From NCBI GenBank assembly GCA_021826225.1, contig JAKBAV010000011.1, forward strand, positions 1 through 38,520: a stretch of 38,520 nucleotides of DNA, written 5' to 3'. Below, one piece after another: positions 16,443 to 24,412 of this stretch; the first letter of the stretch is position 1, and every line of letters begins with the position of its first letter. A program made the translations under genes and the position numbers. The stretch is from Pseudomonadota bacterium (GTDB lineage Bacteria > Pseudomonadota > Alphaproteobacteria > Acetobacterales > Acetobacteraceae). The notes below the pieces were generated by a model. It was not told the origin of the DNA, did no database searches, and saw only the letters and a program-made list of their open reading frames with translations.

Positions 16443-17651
16443 TCAGAATGTGCTATGCGCCCCGCAGCTCTTGCCCGGGAAGGTCAGCGGATCATACGGC
16501 ACCGGCTCGATCGGGCCGGGGGAGGACCAGATGACCTTGAACTGCCCATCCGGCTGCAATTGGCCGATATAGCCGGTCTGCACCATCGACTGGTTCGGCG
16601 CGAACTTCACCTCACCCAGCGGGCTGTCCTGGAAGCCCAGCGCCACCGCGGCATTACGAACCGCTTTCGGATCGAACGTACCGGCCTTCTTCACTGCATC
16701 CGCCCATTCCATAACGTCAACGTAACCATGTACCATCGGGTCATCGACCACCGCGTTCGCGCCATATTTCACCTTATAGGCCGCAACGAACGCGGCATTG
16801 GCCGCACCGGGCAGGCTCTGGAAATAATTCCACGACGTATAGGAACCCGCCAGCAGGCTCGGCCCCATGGCCTGCGCCTCGGGCTCGGCAATCGAGAAGC
16901 TCATCACCGGCAGCTTGTCCGGTGTCATCCCGGCGGCGGCCATCTGTTTGAAGAACGAAACGTTGGAATCACCGTTCAGCGTGTTGATGATGATATCGGG
17001 CTTGGCCTGCTCGATCTCGGCCACGATGGAGGAGAAATCCGTGCCGCCCAGCGGCACGTATTCCTCGCCCGAGAGCGTCAGCCCGGCATGCGCGATGTGC
17101 TTTTTCAGAATCAGGTTGGCGGTGCGCGGATAAACGTAATCCGACCCGAGCAGGAAAATTTTCTTATATCCCTTCTGCTCAGCCCAGGTCAGCGCCGGCA
17201 GCGCCTGCTGGTTGGGCTGCGCGCCGGAATACATGATGTTGGGCGAACACTCATTGCCCTCAAACTGCACGGGGTACCACAGCAGCGAATGCAGGCGCTG
17301 GAACACCGGCAGCATCGCCTTGCGCGAGGAGGAGGTCCAACCGCCGAATACGGTCACCACCTTGTCTTCCTCGATCAGCTTGGTTGCCTTCTGCGCGAAG
17401 GTCGAAGGGTCCGATGCGCCATCCTCCACCACCGGCACGATTTTCTTGCCCAGCACGCCACCCTTGGCGTTGAGCTGGCTGATCGCCAGAAGCTCCGCAT
17501 CCTCCAACGGCACTTCCGAAATCGCCATGGTGCCACTCAGCGATTGCAGCACGCCAACCTTCACCGTGCCATCGGCCAGAGCCGGGCGCACCGCTCCCAG
17601 CATCGTGGTCGCCAGCAGCGCCGCCGCCAGTCCAAAATGTTTCAACGCCAT
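16443..17651 (-). CDS. urtA: Urea ABC transporter substrate-binding protein UrtA
   Basis: This periplasmic urea-binding protein belongs to the Leu/Ile/Val-type family and has 402 residues. It starts with a signal peptide (positive start MALKH, hydrophobic core, ALA cleavage box after about residue 26). UrtA-type blocks include VGVLQSLSGTMAISE, FGGWTSSSRKAMLPVF, LLWYPVQFEGNECSPNIMYS and GAQPNQQALPAL. The aromatic/EGNECSPN region separates UrtA from branched amino-acid binding proteins. GGGGAG lies 8 nt before the ATG. It is the first gene of the urt operon and is divergent from the acyl-CoA dehydrogenase across 217 bp, in which I could not identify a firm sigma-54 site. Confidence 0.96.
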   Translation of the reverse strand: MALKHFGLAAALLATTMLGAVRPALADGTVKVGVLQSLSGTMAISEVPLEDAELLAISQLNAKGGVLGKKIVPVVEDGASDPSTFAQKATKLIEEDKVVTVFGGWTSSSRKAMLPVFQRLHSLLWYPVQFEGNECSPNIMYSGAQPNQQALPALTWAEQKGYKKIFLLGSDYVYPRTANLILKKHIAHAGLTLSGEEYVPLGGTDFSSIVAEIEQAKPDIIINTLNGDSNVSFFKQMAAAGMTPDKLPVMSFSIAEPEAQAMGPSLLAGSYTSWNYFQSLPGAANAAFVAAYKVKYGANAVVDDPMVHGYVDVMEWADAVKKAGTFDPKAVRNAAVALGFQDSPLGEVKFAPNQSMVQTGYIGQLQPDGQFKVIWSSPGPIEPVPYDPLTFPGKSCGAHSTF

Positions 17652-17868
17652 CCCTCATTCTCCCCTATGCCGCGCGGCCCGTCGCCGCCGGTTCATGATG
17701 CGTTAAGCTAGGCCGGGCGTGCTGCGCCGCACCATGGGGTGTTTGACGTAGTGGGCGCGGCGCAATCGCCGCCGCGATACCTGCCATGGCGGTGATCCTA
17801 TCCGCCCTGTTTCACGTATTGTGCGGAAAATCCATGATCGCGAAATCAGGAATCCCAGGAGCCGCCCC

Positions 17869-20079
17869 ATGTTGTTAAGCCTGCCGGAAGACAGCCAGCC
17901 CGTTAAGGATATGTTCGAGCGCTTTTTCGCCGCGGAATCGCCCACCACCCGCGTGCGCGCCGCCGAGCCCCTGGGTTTCGATCCGGCATTATGGCGGGAT
18001 CTGGTCGCGCTGGACGCCCCCTTCATGCGCCTCTCGGCGGAAGCCGGCGGCGGCGGCATGAGCCTGTTCGACGCCACGGTGATGATGGAACAGGCCGGCC
18101 GCCGCCTGGCCGCCGCGCCGCTCGCCGAATCCCTCGTCGCCCTGCGCATCCTGGGCGAGGTTGGTGGCGAGGCCGCGCGCGAATGGATCGAGAAGCTGCG
18201 CGACGGCAAAACCATGCTCAGCTTGGCCTTGAAACCCGTGACGGACGGCAAGCCGCAACTGGTGCCCGGCGGCGCGGTGGCGCACGGAATTCTGGTGCTG
18301 GATGGCGAGCAGCTGTTCATCGAAACGCCCGAAACAGCACTCGATGCCCCGCTCACTCTGGGCGGCAACGCGCTCGGCACATTTAAGCCGGGGCAGGGCA
18401 AACGCATCCCGCTCGGCACCAATGCCGATGCCGCCGCCATCTACGCCGCCGGGATCGAGGAATGGAAGCTGCTCACCGCCGCCGCCCTTGGCGGGCTGGC
18501 GGATGAGGCTATTAAAATGGCCGCCGCCTACGCAACCGAGCGCGTCGCCTTCGGCCAGCCCATCGGCACCTATCAGGGTATCTCCCACCCGCTCGCCAAC
18601 GACATCATCGATGCCGACGGCATTAAATTGCTCCTCTGGCGTGCCCTGCGCGACCTCTCTGACGGTAAACCCGAAGCCGGCGCGGTTATTTCCGAAGTAT
18701 TCTGGTGGGCCGCGCGCACCGCCAACATCTCCGTGGCGCACGCCTTGCACACATTCGGCGGCTATGGGCTGACCAATGAATACGACATCCAGCTCTATCA
18801 CCGCCGCGCCAAATCCTGGGCCCAGGCCTATGGCAATCCGGAAGCCGAGCTGACCCGCGCCGGCCGCCGCCTGTACCAGAACGAGGCCGCCAGCCTGCCC
18901 GACCCGGGACTGGTCGAAATCGACTTCGCCGCGCCGGATACGAGTAACAACGCGCTGGCGGAAGAAACCCGCGCCGTGTTCGCCTCCGTTATCGACCCTG
19001 CACGCCACCGGCTCGGCGAACATAATTTCGAATCCTTCTCCTGGGATGTGCATCAGGCCTTGGGCAAAGCCGGGCTGCTGTTTCCGCAATGGCCGGTAAA
19101 ATGGGGCGGGCGCGATGCCGATGAGGAATCCGCCCGCGCCGCCAACGCCGTGTGGCACGAGGTCGGCTGGGCCGGCTCGCCGCGCGGCACCACCGGGCTG
19201 GCCGCCAACATGATCATGAAATTCGGCACACCGGCGCTGCAGGACGAAGTGCTCCTGTCCTTTGCCCAAGGGAAGGCCACCGTCTGCCTCGGCTATACCG
19301 AACCCTCCGGCGGCTCGGACGTGTTCGCCGCCAAAACCCGCGCCGTGCGCGACGGCGATGACTGGATCATCAACGGTCAGAAAATGTTCACCTCCGGCGC
19401 CGAATGGGCAAGCTATGTGCTCCTCCTCACCCGCACCAACCCGGACGTGCCCAAGCACAAAGGTCTCACTGTATTTCTGGTGCCGCTCAATCTCCCGGGC
19501 ATCGAAATCCACCCGGTCCACACCTTTATGGACGAGCGCACCAATGCCACCTTCTATGCTGACGTTCGGGTGCCGGACCGCTACCGCATCGGCGAGGTGG
19601 ATGGTGGCATAAAATGCATGTCCGCCTCGCTCTCCGAAGAACAGGGCGGCTCCACCTACCACTACCAGATTCACGAAATGCTGGATGCCATCACCTGCTG
19701 GGCGGCCACCGAGGAACGCGACGGCATGCCCTTCATGCAACATCCCGGCACGCTTACCAGCCTCGCCAAAGCTCACGCCGCCGCGCTCATCAGCGAGGGC
19801 CTGTGCGCCCGCGCGCTGTGGACGCGCATCGCCCGCGAGCCAGACCAGGTCTACGGCCCGGCCTCGAAAATCTTCTCAACCCAGGCCTTCATCGACTATT
19901 CCGCCGAACTCGTGGACCTCGCCGCGCCGCACTCGCTCATCCGCGGTAAAACCGGGCTTGGCGTGGTCGAAAAAGGCTACCGCCACTCCACCGCGACCTC
20001 GATCTATGCCGGCGCCTCTGAGGTGCTGCGCAGCATGATCGCGGAACGCCGGCTCGGCATGCCGCGAAGCCGGGCCTGA
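17869..20079 (+). CDS. Double-length acyl-CoA dehydrogenase (two fused ACAD units)
   Basis: This 736-residue protein contains two acyl-CoA dehydrogenase units in tandem. The first (about 1-345) has the C-terminal helical marks FGQPIGTYQGISHPLAND and FGGYGLTNEY, but its middle domain lacks the FAD-contacting TEPxxGSD strand motif. The second (about 361-736) is canonical, with TEPSGGSD at 477-484, an INGQKMFTSGAEWA strand, and YAGASEVLRSMIAERRLG near the end. This resembles alpha/beta heteromeric FadE pairs, with a degenerate and a catalytic half fused; double-length FadE34-type proteins are a known parallel. The ATG at 17869 has AGGAG about 8 nt upstream; an in-frame start at 17821 lacks support. 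It probably oxidises an unusual acyl-CoA; the substrate is unknown. Confidence 0.9.
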   Translation: MLLSLPEDSQPVKDMFERFFAAESPTTRVRAAEPLGFDPALWRDLVALDAPFMRLSAEAGGGGMSLFDATVMMEQAGRRLAAAPLAESLVALRILGEVGGEAAREWIEKLRDGKTMLSLALKPVTDGKPQLVPGGAVAHGILVLDGEQLFIETPETALDAPLTLGGNALGTFKPGQGKRIPLGTNADAAAIYAAGIEEWKLLTAAALGGLADEAIKMAAAYATERVAFGQPIGTYQGISHPLANDIIDADGIKLLLWRALRDLSDGKPEAGAVISEVFWWAARTANISVAHALHTFGGYGLTNEYDIQLYHRRAKSWAQAYGNPEAELTRAGRRLYQNEAASLPDPGLVEIDFAAPDTSNNALAEETRAVFASVIDPARHRLGEHNFESFSWDVHQALGKAGLLFPQWPVKWGGRDADEESARAANAVWHEVGWAGSPRGTTGLAANMIMKFGTPALQDEVLLSFAQGKATVCLGYTEPSGGSDVFAAKTRAVRDGDDWIINGQKMFTSGAEWASYVLLLTRTNPDVPKHKGLTVFLVPLNLPGIEIHPVHTFMDERTNATFYADVRVPDRYRIGEVDGGIKCMSASLSEEQGGSTYHYQIHEMLDAITCWAATEERDGMPFMQHPGTLTSLAKAHAAALISEGLCARALWTRIAREPDQVYGPASKIFSTQAFIDYSAELVDLAAPHSLIRGKTGLGVVEKGYRHSTATSIYAGASEVLRSMIAERRLGMPRSRA

Positions 20080-20084
20080 GGGCA

Positions 20085-20118
20085 GGAGAAGGCCAGAGGT
20101 TTGTCCCTGGCCTTCTCC
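20085..20118. terminator. Stem-loop between convergent ACAD and SDR genes
   Basis: A 12-bp perfect inverted repeat (GGAGAAGGCCAG with CTGGCCTTCTCC) has a 10-nt loop. It starts 5 bp after the dehydrogenase stop and ends 7 bp before the end of the SDR gene, so it can serve both convergent transcripts. No clear T-run follows on either strand. Confidence 0.65.
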
Positions 20119-20125
20119 CCCCGCT

Positions 20126-20878
20126 TCAATGCGAGGTATCCGAGGTCGGACGGATGGAAATCATATCGATATTGACGCGCTGCGGCTGGGCGGCAACAAA
20201 GACTATGGCGGCGGCCATCTCACTGGCGGAGACCGTGTTGCTTTCATTCGTGTGGGATTGCATGAAGCTGCGGAAATTCGGGTCGGTGACGTTATTGGCG
20301 ACTTCCGTTGCCGTGGCGCCCGGCATGAGTACGCAGACGCGGATACCATGCCCGCCGACTTCCTGGCGCATGGAGTCAGACATTGAATTGAGCGCGTGTT
20401 TGCTCGCGGCATAGGCGTTGAAGGGCGGGGCATTCTTGCGCCCGGCCTGTGATGAGATGTTGATGATGTCGCCATGGCCTTGCGCCTTCATGGGGCCGAT
20501 GGCGGCGCGGCAGGTATAGACCGTCCCCATCAGGTTCACATCCACCACGCGGCGGTATTCCTCAAGATTGGTATTCTCGATGCCGCCCGCCTGGATGATA
20601 CCGGCCGAATTGACGAGAATGTCGATCTTGCCGAAATGCGCCACGGTTTTTTCCACCGCCGCAGTGGCATCGGCCTCTATGGCGACATCGCCGGGCAGTG
20701 CCAGCGCGCGGACGCCAAGCGCCTCGATCGTCTTCACCAGGACTGCAAGCCTGTCCACACGCCGCGCGGAAATGGCGACATCCGCCCCCGCCTCGGCCAG
20801 GGCGATGGCGGCGGCCTCGCCGATGCCCGATGATGCGCCGGTGACAAGGGCCACGCGCCCGGCCAGTGATTTCGTCAT
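20126..20878 (-). CDS. Short-chain dehydrogenase/reductase (classical SDR)
   Basis: This is an NAD(P)-dependent oxidoreductase of 250 residues. It has the cofactor motif TGASSGIG at 13-20, the NSAG motif at 90-93, and catalytic S143, Y156 and K160 (YAASK). An Arg-Arg pair after the second strand (SARR, about 37-40) suggests NADP rather than NAD. GGGAGAG lies just upstream of the ATG. The substrate is unknown. It is convergent with the acyl-CoA dehydrogenase and divergent from selC, so its link with either is unproven. Confidence 0.92.
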   Translation of the reverse strand: MTKSLAGRVALVTGASSGIGEAAAIALAEAGADVAISARRVDRLAVLVKTIEALGVRALALPGDVAIEADATAAVEKTVAHFGKIDILVNSAGIIQAGGIENTNLEEYRRVVDVNLMGTVYTCRAAIGPMKAQGHGDIINISSQAGRKNAPPFNAYAASKHALNSMSDSMRQEVGGHGIRVCVLMPGATATEVANNVTDPNFRSFMQSHTNESNTVSASEMAAAIVFVAAQPQRVNIDMISIRPTSDTSH

Positions 20879-20949
20879 TTATTTACTCTCCCAATATCCG
20901 AATGAACTCGCCAATACACCATGCTTCGCCTATGCTGAACAGCACGCAT

Positions 20950-21042
20950 GGAAGCGATTGAAGTCTGGTGGCTTCCTTGGTCTTCAAAACCAATGGCCCG
21001 CGAATAGCGGGCGGTGGGTTCGATTCCCATCCGCTTCCGCCA
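20950..21042 (+). tRNA. selC: tRNA-Sec (anticodon UCA)
   Basis: This is the selenocysteine tRNA that reads UGA. It folds with an acceptor GGAAGCG/CGCTTCC, discriminator G and encoded CCA (21040-21042). The D arm has a 6-bp stem and 4-nt loop (20960-20975), the tRNA-Sec hallmark. The anticodon stem TTGGT/ACCAA carries TCA at 20984-20986. A long variable arm has a 6-bp stem (20996-21001 with 21007-21012), and the T loop is TTCGATT. The eighth acceptor pair would be A20957-C21031, a mismatch, while G21013-C21031 could make a sixth T-stem pair. The helix therefore reads as 7+6 rather than the usual bacterial 8+5, still 13 bp in total. Its 3' end is 5 bp from the stop codon of the selenoprotein gene. 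Confidence 0.96.
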
Positions 21043-21047
21043 CGCGC

Positions 21048-22778
21048 CTACCGCTTCCCGATACGCGCCGTCCAATCCGCCGGCAGCACGATCTTCTTGG
21101 CCGTGGGGAAGCCGAGATAGCCGTTCTGCGCGAAGGTATAGGCATTGGTGCGCAACGGATCGCCGGAGACCAGCACCATGAAATCCTGCTTGTCGAACAC
21201 GATCGGCACCATGCGCTCGGGATCGCCGCTTATGGCGAAATCCGTCGGCAATTTGCCGAGATTAACCTGGTGCGCAAGCGAGACGATGGGAAAATCCGCC
21301 CAGTTTTCCGTATAGGTTTCCACGCGCCGCGCCGTCATGCGGGCATGGTCATACAGATACTGCTTCACATCATCCTTGCTCCACCCCGCCTTGGCGATGA
21401 TGTCCGCTAGGATGGGCGTGAGCACCAGCGCCGGCCGCAACGTGCCATAGGTGATGCCGCCGACGGTGAAGATGATCTCCCAGCGCGTGCAGGAGGCCAC
21501 GGCATCCGCCAGATACGGCATGATCTCCTCCGGCGTGCTGCCGGTGACCGAGACGATGACATTGCCGCTGGTCATGCGCGAGATGCTCACGGTATTGTCG
21601 CCGGTTTTGAAGCCCATATCCTCGGCATTGGATGGCCAGCCCATGCCCGCCAGCGCATCCTCGTTTTCCGCCAGCACGACGCGGAAGGTATTGCCAAAGC
21701 ATCCCTTATCCGTTTTGTGGATGAGAAAGCCGCACATGTTGCGCAGGGCCAGCCGCCAGAACCGGCCGACCGCGGTATTCGGCTTAAAGCCGTCGCGCAG
21801 CACGCCCTGCTCGTAATTGAATTTCAGCTCCTTGATGATCGGCCCGTTGAGGATGATCAGCGTTTCCGCCCCCGGCGTATTGCCCGAATGCTCCACGCCG
21901 TAATTCGGATCGACCATGGCTTCCGCAAGGGCGATGAGGATGGGCATGTATTCCGGCCGGCAGCCGGACATCACCCCGTTCACCGCCACGGCCCAGATTG
22001 TCACCGCGCGGCTCGCCGGCAACACCACGCCGAGAATCTCATCCGGATCGCGATCGGTAAAGCTCAGAAAGGCTTCGATTTTCTCGACCGTGGGCGGGAC
22101 AATTGGCAGCCCGTCGCTCCACTCGCGTTCATAAAAATAATCATTCACCTCTTCAAACGTGCCGCTGAACACGATGTCATGTGCCGCCGGCTCGTCCTCG
22201 AACACCATCACATCGGGCTGCTCGGTCAAATTGGCGATGACCTGCGCCGCGGTCACCCGCACGACATTGGCGCGCACCTCCGCCTGGCTTTGCGCCCCAG
22301 GGTGGCCTGGCACCATGGCCAGCGGAATATTGGGCATGCCCAACCCGACAGACGTCGCCACGGCCTGGCCCATGAACCCTTCGCAGGTCAGGGATGAAGA
22401 AGGATAACCGGCTTTTTCACACGCTTCACTGGCCCGCAGCACGGCGGGCGTACAAGAGCCTCAACAAGCCATCCCGGAGATGGCGGCATCGACCCCGAGC
22501 TCTTTGAAACGCTGTGGCAGCGAGGCCAGCAGCTCTTTCTCATTCGTGGTATGGGTATTGCCGAACTCGCGCCAGCTGACGAATTTTACGTCCGGATAGG
22601 TTTTGCGGATTTCGCTCTCAAGCTCGGCAAAAACCTCATCGCCCTGGAACAGATAATCCCATAACTGGGCGATGGTCTTGCCGTTCAGCGTATCGAACCG
22701 CTTGGCCAAAGGCTGGATTTTCTGCCGCCGTTCGCCACTGGGCCAGACGACGTCGTAAATACCCATTTGCTCCGCCAT
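21048..22778 (-). CDS. UGSC-motif selenoprotein with in-frame UGA at 22461-22463
   Basis: This is one gene of 576 residues read through a UGA. Codons 1-105 end in SGMAC, the UGA is residue 106, and the frame continues GSCTPAVLRASEACEKAGYP, giving the motif C-U-G-S-C (U106, C109; a UxxC redox pair). UGSC-containing selenoproteins are a recognised but functionally uncharacterised family. The C-terminal part (from about 195) is long and globular and contains GTFEEVNDYFYEREWSDGLP and several conserved-looking Cys; I do not recognise its fold. A GGAGG site precedes the ATG at 22776-22778. Ordinary gene calling would give a 105-aa fragment and a separate ORF from a GTG at 22440-22442. A SECIS-like hairpin follows the UGA, and all Sec genes are nearby. 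The enzymatic role is unknown; a redox or reductase function is inferred from UxxC. Confidence 0.93.
22432..22449 (-). promoter_or_regulatory. Bacterial SECIS-like hairpin after the UGA
   Basis: In the mRNA, starting 11 nt after the UGA, GCCCGC pairs perfectly with GCGGGC around a 6-nt loop (CGUGCU) that carries a GU at positions 22-23 counted from the U of UGA. In E. coli fdhF the SelB-recognised loop G and U sit at positions 23-24, so size and spacing fit. I do not see the bulged U of the E. coli stem. The element lies within the coding sequence, as bacterial SECIS elements do. Confidence 0.75.
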
Positions 22779-22848
22779 ATAGGGCTCCTCCAGAAAAAAC
22801 TTGGCCAGTTAATACACCCGCGCCGGCGCGGGGCGCAAGATCAACACA

Positions 22849-22879
22849 TAGGGCGGAATGCGCTGCGCTTTCCGCCCTA
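22849..22879 (+). repeat. REP-like palindrome, copy 1
   Basis: The arms TAGGGCGGAA and TTCCGCCCTA flank an 11-base GCGCTGCGC-type centre. An imperfect copy lies in opposite orientation at 23336-23361, so the pair brackets the C39-like gene. The GGCGGAATGCGCTGCGCTTTCCGCC type is commonly seen as a dispersed extragenic palindrome. It lies in the promoter gap between the selenoprotein gene and the peptidase gene. Confidence 0.7.
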
Positions 22880-22927
22880 TACATGCTACTGATATTGCAC
22901 TCAGACTATTGAAATGGAGCATTTACC

Positions 22928-23299
22928 TTGAGGCTTATGAAGCAAAAAACTGCAACAGATTGCGGGGTGGCTTGTGTGGCGATGCTAGCTGGCGTCTCGT
23001 GGGCAAAGGCCAGAAATGCACTGAACTACGACAAGAAAGATACAAAATTTTGGACCAACAAAGACACCATGAGAGATGCTTTGCTGAGCCTCGGAGTGAT
23101 CACCGCTAAAGACCTCGTGGTTTGTAAGAACCCTCAGCGTCTCCAAAGGGATGCACTACTTCGAACCAATGTTCTGGCCAACGGAAATTGGCATTGGGCA
23201 GTGTGGGATGCTAAAAGGAAGACGCTGCTTGACCCGTATTACAAACGACCTCGTCCTCTCTCATGCCTCGTTGTGTTGAGGCGTAGAACTCCGAAATAA
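22928..23299 (+). CDS. Small C39-like (papain-fold) cysteine peptidase
   Basis: This 123-residue protein has the C39 signature TATDCGVACVAMLAGVSW with candidate nucleophile C12, H89 in NGNWHWAVWD and D102 in LLDPYY, a plausible Cys-His-Asp triad. It has no signal peptide, transporter domain or leader partner nearby. The TTG at 22928 is favoured because GGAG at 22916-22919 lies 8 nt before it; the ATG at 22937 is too close to its only candidate site. Base composition and codon use are clearly less GC-rich than the flanking genes, and inverted REP-like repeats bracket it. It is the only plus-strand gene within the selenium operon region, which suggests a later insertion. Its substrate is unknown. 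Confidence 0.8.
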   Translation: MRLMKQKTATDCGVACVAMLAGVSWAKARNALNYDKKDTKFWTNKDTMRDALLSLGVITAKDLVVCKNPQRLQRDALLRTNVLANGNWHWAVWDAKRKTLLDPYYKRPRPLSCLVVLRRRTPK

Positions 23300-23335
23300 G
23301 CCAAGGTTCCGACTTATAATAGCCACCAGAAAGCG

Positions 23336-23361
23336 TAGGGCGGAAAGCACAGCGCATTCCG
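23336..23361 (-). repeat. REP-like palindrome, copy 2 (inverted, imperfect)
   Basis: On the minus strand this matches copy 1 at 22849-22879 over most of its length (GGAATGCGCTGTGCTTTCCGCCCTA, given here only as the shared element), with one internal change and a decayed outer arm. It lies 36 bp after the peptidase gene, in opposite orientation to copy 1. I found no target-site duplication outside the pair. Confidence 0.65.
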
Positions 23362-23444
23362 GCAACTAAAAAATGCCGACATACCATCTGGCCCTAGAGA
23401 CGGCGCAAAAGGTGCTGAATGCACTTCGCTTCTCCGTCCACCCG

Positions 23445-24365
23445 CTACACACTCAAACGGTGAAACGCAGCCTCCGCCGCCGAAACCCCTTCCGCCATGG
23501 CCTGCAGAATATTCCCGCCATAGCCCTGCCGCACCGCGCCCGCGGCGAAAATCCGCTTATCCTTGGTCGCCAGCCCGGCATCTGTTCTCACATGGCCGGA
23601 TTCGGTCAGCAGCGCGCCTGGCAGAAACCCCGAATTGGGCACCACCCCGATGAACGGAAACAGCCCGGTGCATGCAATCTCGCTTGCCGCCCCGGTTTTC
23701 ACATGCCGCAACCGCACGCCGGACACACCCTGCTCGCCGAGAATCTCGGTAATCTCGCTATCCCACACAAATTCCACATTATCGCGCGAGGCGATCTTTT
23801 CCACATAATCGCGCTTGGCCTTCAGCGGCCCGCGGCATATCATGGTCACCTTGCGGCACAGTTTCGCCAGCACCAGTGCCTCTTCCACCGCCGCATCGCC
23901 ACTGCCGGTCACCACCACATCCTGGCCACGGAAAAACCCGCCATCGCAGGTCGCGCAGCGCGACACGCCGCGCCCGGCAAACTCCAGCTCCCCCGGCACG
24001 CCAAGCGGCTTCAGCGTGGCCCCCGAGGCGATGATGATCACTTCCGGCCGATACGCATGGCCTTCCGCATCGGTAATGCCAAGCACCGCGCCGGTCTCAA
24101 TCGTCGCAACGCTCGCCTCGATGATTCGCACCTGCGTCTTGCGCGCCTCCTCGACGAGATGAATGGCGAGGTCCTGGCCTGAGAAATGCCCCGGCACGCC
24201 GAGCCCATGCACCTCATCCACCGTCGCGACGAGGCCGCCGAACATGTAGCTGCCCTCGAACAGCGTCACCAGCCGGCCCAGCCGCGCTATATGGCAGGCC
24301 GCCGAAAGCCCGGCGAGCCCGCCGCCGATCACGGCGACCTCACAACTATTCCTAAGCGGCCTCAT
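23445..24365 (-). CDS. Thioredoxin reductase-like FAD/NAD(P) oxidoreductase
   Basis: This 306-residue flavoprotein has the layout of low-molecular-weight thioredoxin reductase. The FAD motif GGGLAG is at 14-19, the redox disulfide C137-A-T-C140 is followed by DGGFF, and a second nucleotide motif GSGDAAVEEA lies at 154-163. Three points differ from standard TrxB. The NADPH motif HRRxxxR is replaced by CRGPLKAKR. The C-terminal FAD-binding AAGD is AAGA (FAAGAVRQGYGG). The glutamine-rich dimer segment is changed. It is therefore probably a paralog with its own partner; the adjacent UxxC selenoprotein is the obvious candidate. GAGG lies upstream of the ATG. It follows the dioxygenase gene by 47 bp on the same strand. 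Confidence 0.9.
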   Translation of the reverse strand: MRPLRNSCEVAVIGGGLAGLSAACHIARLGRLVTLFEGSYMFGGLVATVDEVHGLGVPGHFSGQDLAIHLVEEARKTQVRIIEASVATIETGAVLGITDAEGHAYRPEVIIIASGATLKPLGVPGELEFAGRGVSRCATCDGGFFRGQDVVVTGSGDAAVEEALVLAKLCRKVTMICRGPLKAKRDYVEKIASRDNVEFVWDSEITEILGEQGVSGVRLRHVKTGAASEIACTGLFPFIGVVPNSGFLPGALLTESGHVRTDAGLATKDKRIFAAGAVRQGYGGNILQAMAEGVSAAEAAFHRLSV

Positions 24366-24412
24366 TCTGCCTCGCTCCGTCCGGAATGCCTGATTTCATT
24401 ACGGAAAACAGC

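Noticed and set aside
17989-19776. 595-aa ORF on the minus strand
   Set aside because: It is a shadow of the acyl-CoA dehydrogenase gene, Gly/His-rich, with no family marks.
20881-20949. Specific selC promoter (TATGCT at 20931-20936)
   Set aside because: No -35 hexamer lies at an acceptable distance, so the box cannot be supported.
22461-22778. Short 105-aa ORF plus a separate downstream ORF read as a disrupted pseudogene
   Set aside because: The frame is unbroken on both sides of a UGA, the junction gives the UGSC family motif, and tRNA-Sec, SelA, SelB and SelD are encoded next to it.
22849-23361. The peptidase segment as an insertion sequence
   Set aside because: The flanking repeats are REP-like palindromes rather than terminal inverted repeats. 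There is no transposase and no target duplication was seen.
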